Below are positions 22,967-32,258 of a stretch of 64,000 bases of DNA, piece by piece. The notes beneath the pieces are model-generated. The model saw nothing but the letters and a program-made list of their open reading frames with translations. It had not been told where the DNA came from and did no database searches. Numbering within the stretch: position 1 is the stretch's first letter; each line of letters starts with the position of its first letter. A program made the translations under genes and the position numbers. Source of the stretch: Luteipulveratus mongoliensis (GTDB lineage Bacteria > Actinomycetota > Actinomycetes > Actinomycetales > Dermatophilaceae); the NCBI RefSeq assembly GCF_001190945.1, contig NZ_CP011112.1:558001-622000 (forward strand), written 5' to 3'.

Positions 22967-25774
22967 ATGCGCGTCACGCGAAATCGTCTGAGCACCAACA
23001 GCGCTCGCACTCCTCTCGGTCTCAGCCGCCGCCAGGTCAGGTACGTCGGGGCGGCCACCGCAGCTCTCGTCCTCGGCGGCGGGGGACTGGCGTACGCCTC
23101 GACGGACGTCTTCGGTGAGAACCAGGTCGGGACGGAGTACGCCAAGGGGATCCAGATCTCCAGCGACCAGATCATCAAGCCCATCGGCGACCGGCTCGTG
23201 ACCAACGACGGCAAGTACATGGGCTCGACGGTTAGTCCCGACGGGCGCTACCTCGCGGCCACCAGCACGGACCGCAGCGTGGTGCTGCAGATCATCGACC
23301 TGTCCACCTACAAGGTGGTGTGGCGCGTGGGCAAGGCGGCGGACGCCAACCAGAAGCTCAGTGACGCCACCGTCGGCCAGGAGGGTCCGACGTACTCACC
23401 CGACGGCAAGGTGCTCTGGCTGCCGCAGGCCAACGGTCTGACCCGCTTCCCGGTCAACGACAACGGCTCGCTCGGTACGCCGACGACGGTGCCGCTGGCC
23501 AAGGTCGGCACCACCTCCGCGCTGCCGGGCCAGTCGGCGTACTCGGCCGACGGCTCCACGCTCTACGTCGCGGTCAACGGTCAGAACAAGGTGGTCGCGC
23601 TCGACCCGACTTCCGGTGCGGTAAAGCAGACCTGGACCGTGGGCACCGCACCGCGCGAGATCGCCGTGGTGGGCAGCAAGCTGTACGTCAGCAACGAGGG
23701 CGGCCGTCCGGCGAAACCCGTTGAGACGACCATCAATTCGTACGGCACCAACGTGCCCGCCGACCCGGTCCTGGCGACGTCCACGACGGGCACGGTCAGC
23801 GTGATCGACACCGCTAACCCGTCGGGCGCGGTCAGCTCGATCGACGTCGGGCTGCACCCGACCGCGATGCTCGCGAGCGGTCGCGCGCTGTTCGTCGCCA
23901 ACACCAACAGCGACACGGTCTCGGTGATCGACACCGGCAAGGACCAGGTCGTCCAGACGATCAACACCCAGCCGGGACCGTCTTCGAAGGTGGGCTACGA
24001 GCCGACCGGCATCGCCCTGACCAAGGACGGTCGCCTGCTGGTCACGCTCGGCCGTGCGAACGCGGTCGCGGTCTACCGCTTCGCGGGACGGTCGCAGGAG
24101 CCGTTGAGCCAGATCGGCCTGCTGCCGACCGACTACTACCCGGCCGACATCGCGATCGCCGGCGGCAAGGTCGTCGTCACCAATACCCGTGGGATCGACG
24201 CGCGCGGACCGGCCGTGACGATCAACGCCGGCCCGAACACCAACCCGGCGACCGGCCACGGCACGCACAGCACCACGGGCTCGTTCACTCGCTTCACGCT
24301 GCCGAGCGACAAGGACATCGCCAAGCTCACGCGTACGGTCTTCGAGCAGAACGGCTGGAACAAGAACGACGTCAGGCAGGCCGCCGGCGCCAAGGCAGCG
24401 CCCGTCCCGGTCCCGAAGCGGATCGGTGACCCGTCGACGATCAAGCACGTCTTCCTCCTGGTCAAGGAGAACCGGACGTACGACCAGGTCTACGGCGATG
24501 ACACCCGCGGCCACGGGGACGCGTCGCTGGCGCAGTTCGGCCGGGTCGTGACGCCGAACCAGCACGCGCTCGCGAAGCAGTTCGGGCTCTACGACAACCT
24601 GTACGACATCGGCACCAACTCCGCCGAGGGCCACAACTGGCTGATGCAGGGCGACAACCCGGAGTACACCGAGTCCAGCGCGGGCGAGTACATCCGCAGC
24701 TATGACACCGAGGACGACGTCCTGGGTCACCAGCGGACCGGCTTCCTGTGGACGTCGGCGCAGGCGGCCGGCAAGACGGCTCGCAACTTCGGCGAGTTCA
24801 CCCAGTTCGAGACCAAGCCCGCCGGCGCGACGTGGCAGAAGTACTACTGCGCGGCGAAGTCGGTCTCCGAGGGCGGCGACCCGGCCCAGCTGACGGACCC
24901 CGCGATCAAGCAGGACACCCAGTCGCCGATCCCGTCGCTGAACGCGATCACCAATCACGAATACCCGAAGTTCGACACCGACATCCCAGACACGTATCGG
25001 ACCGAGATCTGGAAGCAGGACTTTAAGAAGAACGGCCCGGCGAACTTCAACATGTTCTGGCTGTCGAGTGACCACACCGGAGGTACGCCGGACCCGCGTG
25101 CCCAGGTCGCCGACGGTGACGTCGCGGTCGGCAAGATCGTCGACACGATCTCGCACAGTAAGTACTGGAAGGACTCGGCGATCTTCGTCGTCGAGGACGA
25201 CAGCCAGAACGGCGTCGACCACGTGGACGGCCACCGTGCACCGGTCCAGATCATCAGTCCATGGGCCAAGCACGGCGCGGTCGACCACACGTACTACTCG
25301 CAGATCACGGTCGGCCGGACGATCCAGCAGATCCTCGGCGCCCAGCCGCTGAACCAGAAGCTCGCCGCGGCAACGCCGATGTTCGGCGCGTTCCAGGCCA
25401 AGCCCGACTACACGCCCTTCACGGCCCTGCCCAACGAGGTGCCGCTGACCGAGGGCGTCCCGACGCCGCCGGCCTGTGGTGCGGACACGCTCGGTACGAC
25501 GGGCGCAGCAGCCGCGAAGGTGACGGCGAACTCTGCACGGGAGTCAGTCGTACCGGCAGCCCAGCGTGGCGTCGCGGCGCAGTGGAAGGCGTGGAGCACG
25601 AAGCAACGTTTCACGGGCAACGCGGCGGTCGCGGACTACGCCAACCCCGAGCAGATGAACCGCTACACCTGGTACGAGACGCACCACTGGTCCACGCCCT
25701 ACCCGGGCGACAAGGCGATCTACGGACCCACTCAGTTGCCCGGCGCGTACATCCCCAGCAACGACAACGAATGA
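22967..25774 (+). CDS. Bifunctional YncE-like propeller/phosphoesterase, exported
   Basis: The protein has 935 residues. The N-terminus is basic, with a hydrophobic segment (YVGAATAALVLGGGGLAYA) that acts as a signal or anchor. Residues about 75-430 form a YVTN/YncE-like beta-propeller (repeats such as GTVSVIDTANPSG and DTVSVIDTGKDQVV). Residues about 485-800 form an alkaline-phosphatase-superfamily phosphoesterase, beginning HVFLLVKENRTYDQVYGD and including FVVEDDSQNGVDHVDGHR with likely metal ligands. Substrates are unknown. It lies 3 nt after the permease gene, so it is in the same operon and probably acts at the cell surface with the transporter. Confidence 0.9.
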   Translation: MRVTRNRLSTNSARTPLGLSRRQVRYVGAATAALVLGGGGLAYASTDVFGENQVGTEYAKGIQISSDQIIKPIGDRLVTNDGKYMGSTVSPDGRYLAATSTDRSVVLQIIDLSTYKVVWRVGKAADANQKLSDATVGQEGPTYSPDGKVLWLPQANGLTRFPVNDNGSLGTPTTVPLAKVGTTSALPGQSAYSADGSTLYVAVNGQNKVVALDPTSGAVKQTWTVGTAPREIAVVGSKLYVSNEGGRPAKPVETTINSYGTNVPADPVLATSTTGTVSVIDTANPSGAVSSIDVGLHPTAMLASGRALFVANTNSDTVSVIDTGKDQVVQTINTQPGPSSKVGYEPTGIALTKDGRLLVTLGRANAVAVYRFAGRSQEPLSQIGLLPTDYYPADIAIAGGKVVVTNTRGIDARGPAVTINAGPNTNPATGHGTHSTTGSFTRFTLPSDKDIAKLTRTVFEQNGWNKNDVRQAAGAKAAPVPVPKRIGDPSTIKHVFLLVKENRTYDQVYGDDTRGHGDASLAQFGRVVTPNQHALAKQFGLYDNLYDIGTNSAEGHNWLMQGDNPEYTESSAGEYIRSYDTEDDVLGHQRTGFLWTSAQAAGKTARNFGEFTQFETKPAGATWQKYYCAAKSVSEGGDPAQLTDPAIKQDTQSPIPSLNAITNHEYPKFDTDIPDTYRTEIWKQDFKKNGPANFNMFWLSSDHTGGTPDPRAQVADGDVAVGKIVDTISHSKYWKDSAIFVVEDDSQNGVDHVDGHRAPVQIISPWAKHGAVDHTYYSQITVGRTIQQILGAQPLNQKLAAATPMFGAFQAKPDYTPFTALPNEVPLTEGVPTPPACGADTLGTTGAAAAKVTANSARESVVPAAQRGVAAQWKAWSTKQRFTGNAAVADYANPEQMNRYTWYETHHWSTPYPGDKAIYGPTQLPGAYIPSNDNE

Positions 25775-25784
25775 GCGAATTCCG

Positions 25785-26702
25785 TTAGGCAGCAGGGGCG
25801 TCCGCCGACAAGGCGGGCGTCGAGCGGGCCGAGCGGGCGACCTCGCCGAGCACGCCGATCACCGCGGCCAGGATGAGTGGGCCGATGACGTGAGTGTGAG
25901 GTTCGAGCGCCTTGACGAAGACGTCACGGCCGCCGTCGAGCACCTCGCTCACCGTGCCTCTGCGGATCGGATTGCGCGTGCCGTAGTAGGTCACGTAGTT
26001 CAGCGCGATGAGCGCTGCAGGCATCACCCAGAGGACGGCGAGCGCACCCAGCCAGACCGGCAGGTGCGTTCGCTGGATGCCGTACGCCGCCAGGACGAGC
26101 CCGAGCACGACCCCACCGATCCACAGATTCCACTTGGCCACACCATTGGTCCAGCTCGGGTTGATGACGCCCCGGTGCACGAGGTCGTTGAACCAGGGGC
26201 CGGCAAGGCTCGCGACGAGTGCACCGCCGAGCGGCCACACCAGTCCGCGATGGGCGGCCAGTCCGGCGCCCGCGACCATCCCGATGGCCGAAGCCACCAC
26301 GAGAGTCGCGATGAGCCCGGCAACGAGGAGGCGTGCCTCGCGAAGGTCAGCGAGCGAACCTCCGGCGACCATGACGGTCTGCCACAGGGCGACGAGCAGA
26401 CCGACGGAGGCGCCGGCAGCTGCGAGCACGCGCGGATGGCGTACGGACGGACGGGCGAGCAGCGAGGCTGCCATGGCGGCGGCACCACCGATCACACCGA
26501 CGGTGAGGAGTGGTTGGACCGCGTACTCGCCGAAGGGCAGCGCCACTCGAGGCGTGTGACCGGGCAGGAAGTCCGGCCAGGCGTCCGAGATCTCCAGCCG
26601 CATCCCCGACACGATCCACGGGAGCGCCCCGATCACCCACGAGAGGAGCGCGGCGACCGGGAAGACCGCCCAAGCAGGCAATCGTTCGTGGGCGTGCGGC
26701 AT
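25785..26702 (-). CDS. Polytopic membrane protein of unknown function
   Basis: The protein has 305 residues with seven or more hydrophobic helices spread along the length, beginning AWAVFPVAALLSWVIGALPW. No domain is recognised. GGGGGA seven bases before the ATG at 26702 favours this start over the ATG at 26726. The gene is convergent with the phosphoesterase gene, 10 bp apart. Nothing nearby indicates a substrate. Confidence 0.7.
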   Translation of the reverse strand: MPHAHERLPAWAVFPVAALLSWVIGALPWIVSGMRLEISDAWPDFLPGHTPRVALPFGEYAVQPLLTVGVIGGAAAMAASLLARPSVRHPRVLAAAGASVGLLVALWQTVMVAGGSLADLREARLLVAGLIATLVVASAIGMVAGAGLAAHRGLVWPLGGALVASLAGPWFNDLVHRGVINPSWTNGVAKWNLWIGGVVLGLVLAAYGIQRTHLPVWLGALAVLWVMPAALIALNYVTYYGTRNPIRRGTVSEVLDGGRDVFVKALEPHTHVIGPLILAAVIGVLGEVARSARSTPALSADAPAA

Positions 26703-26783
26703 CGTCGAGTCCCCCGTGTCGGTCATGGCGTTGATGCTGTCACGGCCGAGGCTGAGACGCGCGCCGCTCGGGACAGGTCGGGG

Positions 26784-27374
26784 TCAGCCGCGCTGCCTGG
26801 CCTCCATGGTGATGGCCAGCGCGAACAGCAGCGTGCGGTCGAGCGACTCGTGGTGGACCGTCAGTCGGTACCAGTCGTCGAGCACCTTGGGCTTCTCGAT
26901 GCTGAACAGCTGATCGTCGTCGCGCGCGAAGTCGAAGTGATACTTCGTCACCGCGTTGGCAATCTCGCCCGCTGTGCCGCCGGCGAGGCTGACCAGCCGT
27001 CGCAGCCGGGCGGTCTTGAGGCTGCGCTCCGTGCCGGTGAAACGTCCGATGCCGGGCTGCTCGACCTCCCAGGTCGTGCGCTCCACCGACTTCTTGACCA
27101 GGACGCCGAACGAGCCGAGCCGCTGGTCCTGGGCGTCGAAAACCTCATACCCGGTCAGTGAGGCGAGGAACCCTTCGCCGCTCTCTCGGACGGTCGCGAG
27201 GCGCTCGGTGCGCTCCTCGTCGACGTAGATGACGATCTCGTCCGCGACCTTGAGCTCCTTCTCCGCGTAACCGATCAGCGCACCCGGCTTGCCGGCGCCG
27301 TCGTCCGCCGAGACTCGGTACTTGCGCTTGAGGCCCAGCGAGACCTTCCGCACGTGGTAGATCGACTCGCTCAC
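26784..27374 (-). CDS. LURP-one-related/scramblase-fold protein
   Basis: The protein has 196 residues with a GTG start. The sequence has the strand-rich pattern of the Tubby/LURP-one-like fold: YHVRKVSLGLKRKYRV, then VYDEE-like EIVIYVDEERTERLATV, GYEVFDAQDQRLGSFGV and ending LDRTLLFALAITMEARQ. The C-terminal hydrophobic segment resembles the buried helix of that fold rather than a membrane span. No biochemical role is established for bacterial members. It may share a transcript with the upstream sugar-dehydrogenase gene, 30 bp away. Confidence 0.65.
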   Translation of the reverse strand: MSESIYHVRKVSLGLKRKYRVSADDGAGKPGALIGYAEKELKVADEIVIYVDEERTERLATVRESGEGFLASLTGYEVFDAQDQRLGSFGVLVKKSVERTTWEVEQPGIGRFTGTERSLKTARLRRLVSLAGGTAGEIANAVTKYHFDFARDDDQLFSIEKPKVLDDWYRLTVHHESLDRTLLFALAITMEARQRG

Positions 27375-27404
27375 GGCCCGAACCCTAGCGAGGGCCCAGC
27401 GGAT

Positions 27405-28592
27405 TCAGTCGGAGCCGAAGAGGTCGCGCGTGTAGACCTTGTCCTCGACATCGGCGAGCTCGTCGACCACGCGGTTGGCGACGATGACGTCGGCCGCGGC
27501 CTTGAACGCGTCGAGGTCGCGGTAGACCTCCGAGCCGAAGAAGCGACCGTCCTCGTCGAGGAGGTCCGCGTCCAGCTCGGGCTCGTAGAGCACGACGGGT
27601 ACGCCCTTGGCCTTGATCCGCTTCATGATCCCCTGCACGGAGGACTCACGGAAGTTGTCCGAGCCGGCCTTCATCAGCAGCCGGTGGACGCCGACCACGG
27701 ACGGCTGCCGATCGAGGATGTCGAAGGCGATGAAGTCCTTGCGCGTCGTGTTGGCCTCGACGATCGCGTTGATGAGGTTCTGGGGGACCTCGGAGTAGTT
27801 GGCCAGGAGCTGCCGGGTGTCCTTGGGCAGGCAGTAGCCGCCGTAGCCGAACGACGGGTTGTTGTAGTGGGTGCCGATGCGCGGGTCGAGTCCGACGCCG
27901 TCGATGATTTGGCGGCTCGAGAGACCGCGAGACATCGCGAACGAGTCGAGCTCGTTGAAGTACGCCACCCGCATCGCGAGATAGGTGTTGGAGAAGAGCT
28001 TGATCGCCTCGGCCTCGGTGGGCTCGGTGAACAGGACGGGTACGTCGTCGGCGTCGGCGCCCTTGACCAGCAGCTCGGCGAAGCGGTGGGCACGGTCGCT
28101 GTCCTCGCCGACCACGATGCGTGACGGGTGCAGGTTGTCGTGCAGCGCACGTCCCTCGCGGAGGAACTCCGGGCTGAAGATGACGTTGTCGGTGCCCAGC
28201 CGCTGGCGTACGTCCTCGACGTAACCCACCGGGACGGTGGACTTGATGACCATCGTCGCCTCGGGCGCGAGTCGTACGACATCGCGGATGACCGACTCGA
28301 CCGAGGTCGTGTCGAAGTAGTTGGTGACCTCGTCGTAGTTGGTCGGCGTCGAGATGATGACGAACTCAGCGCCGTCGTACGCCTCCGCCGGGTCGCTCGT
28401 GAACGTGAGGGACAGCGACTCCTCGGCCAGGAAGCGCTCGATCTCCTCGTCGTGGATCGGGCTGCGGCCCTCACGCAGGACGGACAGGCGGTCCTCGTCG
28501 AGGTCGAGACCGACGACGTCGTGGTGCCGGGACAGCAGCACCGCCAGTGAGAGGCCGACGTAACCGAGCCCTGTGACAGCAATCCTGGTCAT
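27405..28592 (-). CDS. ugd: UDP-glucose/GDP-mannose dehydrogenase family protein
   Basis: The protein has 395 residues, the usual length for UDP-glucose 6-dehydrogenase. The NAD-binding motif is [13 protein letters not shown]. The catalytic Cys lies in [16 protein letters not shown]. The central helix domain has [18 protein letters not shown], and the C-terminal UDP-binding domain follows. It oxidises a nucleotide sugar to its uronate in two NAD-dependent steps, feeding capsule or wall polysaccharide synthesis. No glycosyltransferase is adjacent. The start ATG overlaps the stop of the upstream DUF1772 gene by 4 nt. Confidence 0.93.
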   Translation of the reverse strand: MTRIAVTGLGYVGLSLAVLLSRHHDVVGLDLDEDRLSVLREGRSPIHDEEIERFLAEESLSLTFTSDPAEAYDGAEFVIISTPTNYDEVTNYFDTTSVESVIRDVVRLAPEATMVIKSTVPVGYVEDVRQRLGTDNVIFSPEFLREGRALHDNLHPSRIVVGEDSDRAHRFAELLVKGADADDVPVLFTEPTEAEAIKLFSNTYLAMRVAYFNELDSFAMSRGLSSRQIIDGVGLDPRIGTHYNNPSFGYGGYCLPKDTRQLLANYSEVPQNLINAIVEANTTRKDFIAFDILDRQPSVVGVHRLLMKAGSDNFRESSVQGIMKRIKAKGVPVVLYEPELDADLLDEDGRFFGSEVYRDLDAFKAAADVIVANRVVDELADVEDKVYTRDLFGSD

Positions 28593-29206
28593 GGGCGCAT
28601 TGTGTCGCGTGCGGGTGAATGAGGGGTGGCGGTGTACGGAATCGTCGGGGAGCCGCCGTGGTCCTGCGGTCCGGAAGAGCGGCGACCGTGCAGTACGAGC
28701 GCGCGTGCGAGAGCGCCGAGCGAGGCGGTGACGAGCACGACGCGCAGGAGGTTGCCCACGACCCAGGGGCCTTCGACGTCCTCACGTACCTGCGCGAGAT
28801 CAGTCGCGACGGCGGGGTCGCCGACCTTGTCGATCTGGTCGTTGAGCGGGATGTGAAACCCGATCGTCAGGATGAAGACCGCGCCGAAGAGGGCGAGCGC
28901 AGCGACGACCCAGGCGAATCCGCGGCCGGTTCGGCCGCGCGACAGGATGGCGACGACCACGAGCAGCAGGAACGCGGCGGTGAAGCTGACGGGGAACACC
29001 GGATTGCGGTTGTAGCCCTGCATGACCTCGAAGAAGGTGCGGTCGTCGGCGTCAGCGAGGTTGGGCATCACCGCGGCGGAGAAGGTGTAGACCAGCCCGG
29101 CCGGGACGGTGAGTGCGATGAGTGCGACGCCGAGAGCCAGGCCGAGCCAGTCGCGGCGGGCGGCTTTCGCCGTTGGCATGTGGGGAGGCGGTCCCTGGTG
29201 AGTCAT
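28589..29206 (-). CDS. DUF1772 (anthrone oxygenase-like) membrane protein
   Basis: The protein has 205 residues. Four hydrophobic helices and the signature [34 protein letters not shown], shortened here to its two halves [12 protein letters not shown] and [14 protein letters not shown], match the DUF1772 family. The last helix follows [14 protein letters not shown]. Some members resemble anthrone oxygenases, but most have no tested function. GGGA lies about 10 bases before the ATG. The stop overlaps the sugar dehydrogenase start, indicating co-transcription. Confidence 0.8.
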   Translation of the reverse strand: MTHQGPPPHMPTAKAARRDWLGLALGVALIALTVPAGLVYTFSAAVMPNLADADDRTFFEVMQGYNRNPVFPVSFTAAFLLLVVVAILSRGRTGRGFAWVVAALALFGAVFILTIGFHIPLNDQIDKVGDPAVATDLAQVREDVEGPWVVGNLLRVVLVTASLGALARALVLHGRRSSGPQDHGGSPTIPYTATPHSPARDTMRP

Positions 29207-29334
29207 GATGATTTCCCTTCAATCGGTCGGACGATGGCGTGTCCTCCAATCTGGTCGCCAGGACCCCCAGCAGCCATACGTGAGCGTCGCGCTCGCATAC
29301 CCGTGCGTCCGGGTGGCGCGGCTAGGGTCGGGCC

Positions 29335-30291
29335 ATGAGTGATGGTTCGCGGGTTGCTGTGTACATCGACTTCGACAACATGGTGATCTCGCGTTACGAC
29401 GACGTGCACGGCTCTGGTCACTGGCGGCGGGACGAGGCGCGTCGTCACGCCCCCGGCGACGGCTCGGACGGTGACGTGTCCCGTCGCCTCGCGGAGGCGG
29501 AGGTCGACCTCGGCGCGATCATCGACTACGCCTCATCGTTCGGGACGGTCGCGCAGACCCGGGCGTACGCCGACTGGTCGGTCCCGGCCAACGCCGCCTA
29601 CAAGCGCCAGCTGATCGACCGGGCCGTCGACCTGGTGCAGCTGTTCGCCACGTCGGGCACTAAGAACGGCGCCGACATCCGGCTGTCGATCGACGCCATC
29701 GACGACCTGTTCCAGCACGCCGACATCACGCACGTCGTCGTGGTCGGCGGGGACTCCGACTACATCGCGCTCGCGCAGCGCTGCAAACGAATGGGACGGT
29801 ATGTCGTCGGCATCGGGGTCGCCGGGTCCACGAGCCGCGCCCTGGTCGCGGCGTGCGACGACTTCAGCTCCTACAGCGACCTGCCCGGCGTCTCGGATCC
29901 GACCGTCGTCGAGGCCGCGCCAGAGCCCGACAGCTCGCCTGACACGTCAGTCGACGCTTCGACCGACGCTTCGACCGACGCTTCGGACGGCATGAAGGCG
30001 GCACCCAAGACGCCCGCCAAGAAGGCGGCCAAGGCCCGCCGCAAGTCCTCCAAGGGACAGGAGGCGCAGGCAATCTCGTTGCTGCGCAGGGCAATTCAGG
30101 TCGGCGCGGAGAAGAGCGACGACGGCTGGCAGCACTCTTCCAGCGTGAAGAGTCAGATGCAGCGGATGGACTCGACCTTCAAGGAGAAGTCACTCGGGTT
30201 CTCCTCGTTCCGGGCGTTCGTCGAGAGCCATGACGACCTCCTGGAGACCAAGCTGCTCGACAACGGCCAGCTGTCCGTACGGCTGCGCTGA
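29335..30291 (+). CDS. NYN-domain protein with OST-HTH-like C-terminal domain
   Basis: The protein has 318 residues. The NYN/LabA-like PIN-fold domain (1-185) has the acidic residues VYIDFDNM, TKNGADIRLSIDAID and VVVGGDSDYIALAQRC expected of a metal-dependent RNase. A low-complexity linker with DAST repeats and a Lys/Ala-rich segment (about 205-235) leads to a C-terminal domain (about 240-318: AISLLRRAIQVG, FKEKSLGFSSFRAFVES) of OST-HTH type, thought to bind RNA. The protein is therefore a likely RNA-processing or RNA-decay factor. The gene stands alone, divergent from the DUF1772 gene. Confidence 0.88.
   Translation: MSDGSRVAVYIDFDNMVISRYDDVHGSGHWRRDEARRHAPGDGSDGDVSRRLAEAEVDLGAIIDYASSFGTVAQTRAYADWSVPANAAYKRQLIDRAVDLVQLFATSGTKNGADIRLSIDAIDDLFQHADITHVVVVGGDSDYIALAQRCKRMGRYVVGIGVAGSTSRALVAACDDFSSYSDLPGVSDPTVVEAAPEPDSSPDTSVDASTDASTDASDGMKAAPKTPAKKAAKARRKSSKGQEAQAISLLRRAIQVGAEKSDDGWQHSSSVKSQMQRMDSTFKEKSLGFSSFRAFVESHDDLLETKLLDNGQLSVRLR
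29953..29985 (+). repeat. 12-bp tandem repeat in linker
   Basis: The unit GACGCTTCGACC is repeated 2.75 times without change. It encodes the DAST repeats of the NYN protein's flexible linker. Repeat number probably varies between strains by slippage. Confidence 0.85.
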
Positions 30292-30303
30292 GCGTTTGGA
30301 GGG

Positions 30304-30630
30304 TTAGCGCAGCACCTCGGGGTGACGGGCGGCGTACGCCTGGAGCTCACCCAGCAGTGTGCGCGTATCCCGGCCGGCGTCTGTGAGGACATATCGGACC
30401 TGCACCGGGGGACCCGGGTCGACCAGCCGCTCGGCGAGGCCGTGCTCGGTGAACTCCCTCAGCCGGGTCGCGAGCACTGCGTCGCTCACGCCCGGTGCCC
30501 CCGCCTTGATCTCGCCGTAGCGCTCGGCCCCCTTGAGCATCGCCCAGAGCAATGGCCCAGCCCAGGACCGCCCGAGCACATCGAGAACCCGCCGAATCGC
30601 CTGGCACTCCTGGGAATTCGGGTCATGCAT
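30304..30630 (-). CDS. HxlR-family winged-helix regulator
   Basis: The protein has 108 residues, with a Cys in the N-terminal region (SQECQAIRRVLDVLGRSWAG) and the typical core LLWAMLKGAERYGEIK, VSDAVLATRLREFTEHGLAERL and YVLTDAGRDTRTLL. HxlR regulators respond to aldehydes or electrophiles through this kind of Cys. The ATG shares one base with the stop of the upstream luciferase-like/hemerythrin gene (TGATG), so the regulator is coupled to that enzyme and probably controls the pair. Confidence 0.9.
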   Translation of the reverse strand: MHDPNSQECQAIRRVLDVLGRSWAGPLLWAMLKGAERYGEIKAGAPGVSDAVLATRLREFTEHGLAERLVDPGPPVQVRYVLTDAGRDTRTLLGELQAYAARHPEVLR

Positions 30631-32186
30631 CACTGCAGACCATGCCGGGAGAGCGGACCGATGAGCTCGCGCTCCTCGTAGGCGAGGTGCGACAGAAGGG
30701 TGTCGGTCAGCAGGTCGAGGCGCTGCTGGACCTGGTCGAGTGCGTCCTGCCCGCCGTGGCCGACACCGTCGCTCGTCACGAGCAGCACCAGCGCCTTGTC
30801 GAACTCCTCGAGAACCTCGTGGATGACCTCGTGCTCGGTCTGCAGCCGCTCCAGGACGGGGACCAGATCGGGCTCCGCGCGTCGCAGGTGCGGAAAGATG
30901 CTGCGGTCCTCGAGCGTGTGGTGACCGGTCACCACACGGCAGTACGACTCGCAGTACGCACCGAGCGTCCAGTTGTTCTGCCGCATGGTCATGGTGTTGA
31001 TGACCGACCGCGCTGCGCCGACCGTGAGGTGGCCCTCGCGCACCTGCTTCAGCACCTTGCGTACCTGCTCCAGCTCGGCGCGCAGCCCGTCGTGGATGTC
31101 GACCAGGTGCTGTGCTTGTCCTTGGAGGCTCGACGGGTAGGACGCGCCTCCCGGCTCGGCGTGCGTCGGCCGGGACGCCTCGTCCCAGGCGAGCTGACCG
31201 GTGAGGCGGGTTCCGTCGTCCTGGGTCGCACTCACCGCTAGGGGAGCGGAATCCGCTGGGACAGTGGAGGATTCGTGTGTCAGCTCTGACGAGCCGGAGG
31301 GCTGAGCGCGCTCCGCGTCGACCAGCTCGCGTACGGCCGGCGCGACCTCGGTGGCGAACCGGCGGACGTCGTCCGGGTTGTCCGTGCCGAGGATGTAGGT
31401 GCTCATGCCGTGCTCGAGTGTGAGAGCAGCGAGTTGCTCTGCCCAGGCGCGCGGGTCTCCCTGAAGCAGACCGCCGCCGGAGCCGAACCGCCCGTTGATG
31501 TTGTAGATCCGCCGGATCGAGGCGGGCGCACGGCCGGCCTTCTCGGCAGCCTCGTCGATGGCGGCGTTCATCGCGGGAAGAGAGTCCGGCTCGACGTACC
31601 CCATGCTCGGCACCCAGCCGTCGGCGAGCCTGCCGGTGAGACGCAGCATGCGTGGTTTGTACGCACCGATCCAGATCGGGATGTCGTGCGCGGGACGCGG
31701 TCCGGCGTGCAATCCCGTTGCCTGGTAATGCTTTCCGGCGAAATGCAGCGAGCCGCCGGCCCAGAACTCCTTCATGAGTCGTACGGCCTCGTCGAGAGCA
31801 TCGACCGCATCGCGTGGGGCGCGGCGTGGCCCACCGGCCGCGACGATCGCATCCCAGAAGGCACCCGCTCCGAGCCCGATCTCGACGCGTCCGCCGGTCA
31901 GCAGATCGAGCGTCGCCGCTGACTTCGCGAGCACGACCGGTGGGCGCAACGGCAGGCTGGCGACGTTGGGCGCCAAGGTGATCTCGCTCGTACGACCACC
32001 GAGCAGCGACAGCAAGGTCCAGGTGTCGAGGTGACGAGCCTGGTAGGGGTGGTCCTGGATCGAGACGAGGTCGAGACCCTCGACCTCCGCCAGCTGGACC
32101 AGAGCGAGAAGCTCCGGCACCCGCGTCGCGTCCGGGTTCGGGAACAGTCCGAACCTCAGCTCTTGCCCGTAGTCCGTCATCGCCAA
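30630..32186 (-). CDS. LLM-class flavin oxidoreductase fused to hemerythrin domain
   Basis: The protein has 518 residues. Residues 1-290 are a luciferase-like, probably F420- or FMN-dependent, oxidoreductase (LRFGLFPNPDA, GRVEIGLGAGAFWDAI, IPIWIGAYKPRMLRLTG). After a linker, residues about 355-518 are a hemerythrin-like four-helix bundle with the diiron ligands visible in DIHDGLR, VTGHHTLEDRSIFPHL, TEHEVIHEV and SHLAYEERELI. A diiron O2- or NO-sensing or binding module fused to a flavin enzyme suggests redox or oxygen control of catalysis. Its substrate is unknown. It is coupled to the HxlR regulator gene downstream. Confidence 0.92.
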   Translation of the reverse strand: MAMTDYGQELRFGLFPNPDATRVPELLALVQLAEVEGLDLVSIQDHPYQARHLDTWTLLSLLGGRTSEITLAPNVASLPLRPPVVLAKSAATLDLLTGGRVEIGLGAGAFWDAIVAAGGPRRAPRDAVDALDEAVRLMKEFWAGGSLHFAGKHYQATGLHAGPRPAHDIPIWIGAYKPRMLRLTGRLADGWVPSMGYVEPDSLPAMNAAIDEAAEKAGRAPASIRRIYNINGRFGSGGGLLQGDPRAWAEQLAALTLEHGMSTYILGTDNPDDVRRFATEVAPAVRELVDAERAQPSGSSELTHESSTVPADSAPLAVSATQDDGTRLTGQLAWDEASRPTHAEPGGASYPSSLQGQAQHLVDIHDGLRAELEQVRKVLKQVREGHLTVGAARSVINTMTMRQNNWTLGAYCESYCRVVTGHHTLEDRSIFPHLRRAEPDLVPVLERLQTEHEVIHEVLEEFDKALVLLVTSDGVGHGGQDALDQVQQRLDLLTDTLLSHLAYEERELIGPLSRHGLQ

Positions 32187-32258
32187 CTCCTCATCGCTCT
32201 GGTTATCAGAGTAACTACGAAAGCAGGAGTGGTATTCCTTCCATCGCCTGAGCGGCCC

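Noticed and set aside
23396-25288. 630-codon open frame on the minus strand
   Set aside because: It is antisense to the propeller-phosphoesterase gene and gives an Arg/Val/Asp-rich translation with no family; a typical mirror frame of a high-GC gene.
29953-29985. CRISPR-like repeat
   Set aside because: It is a short in-frame tandem repeat without spacers, encoding a protein linker.
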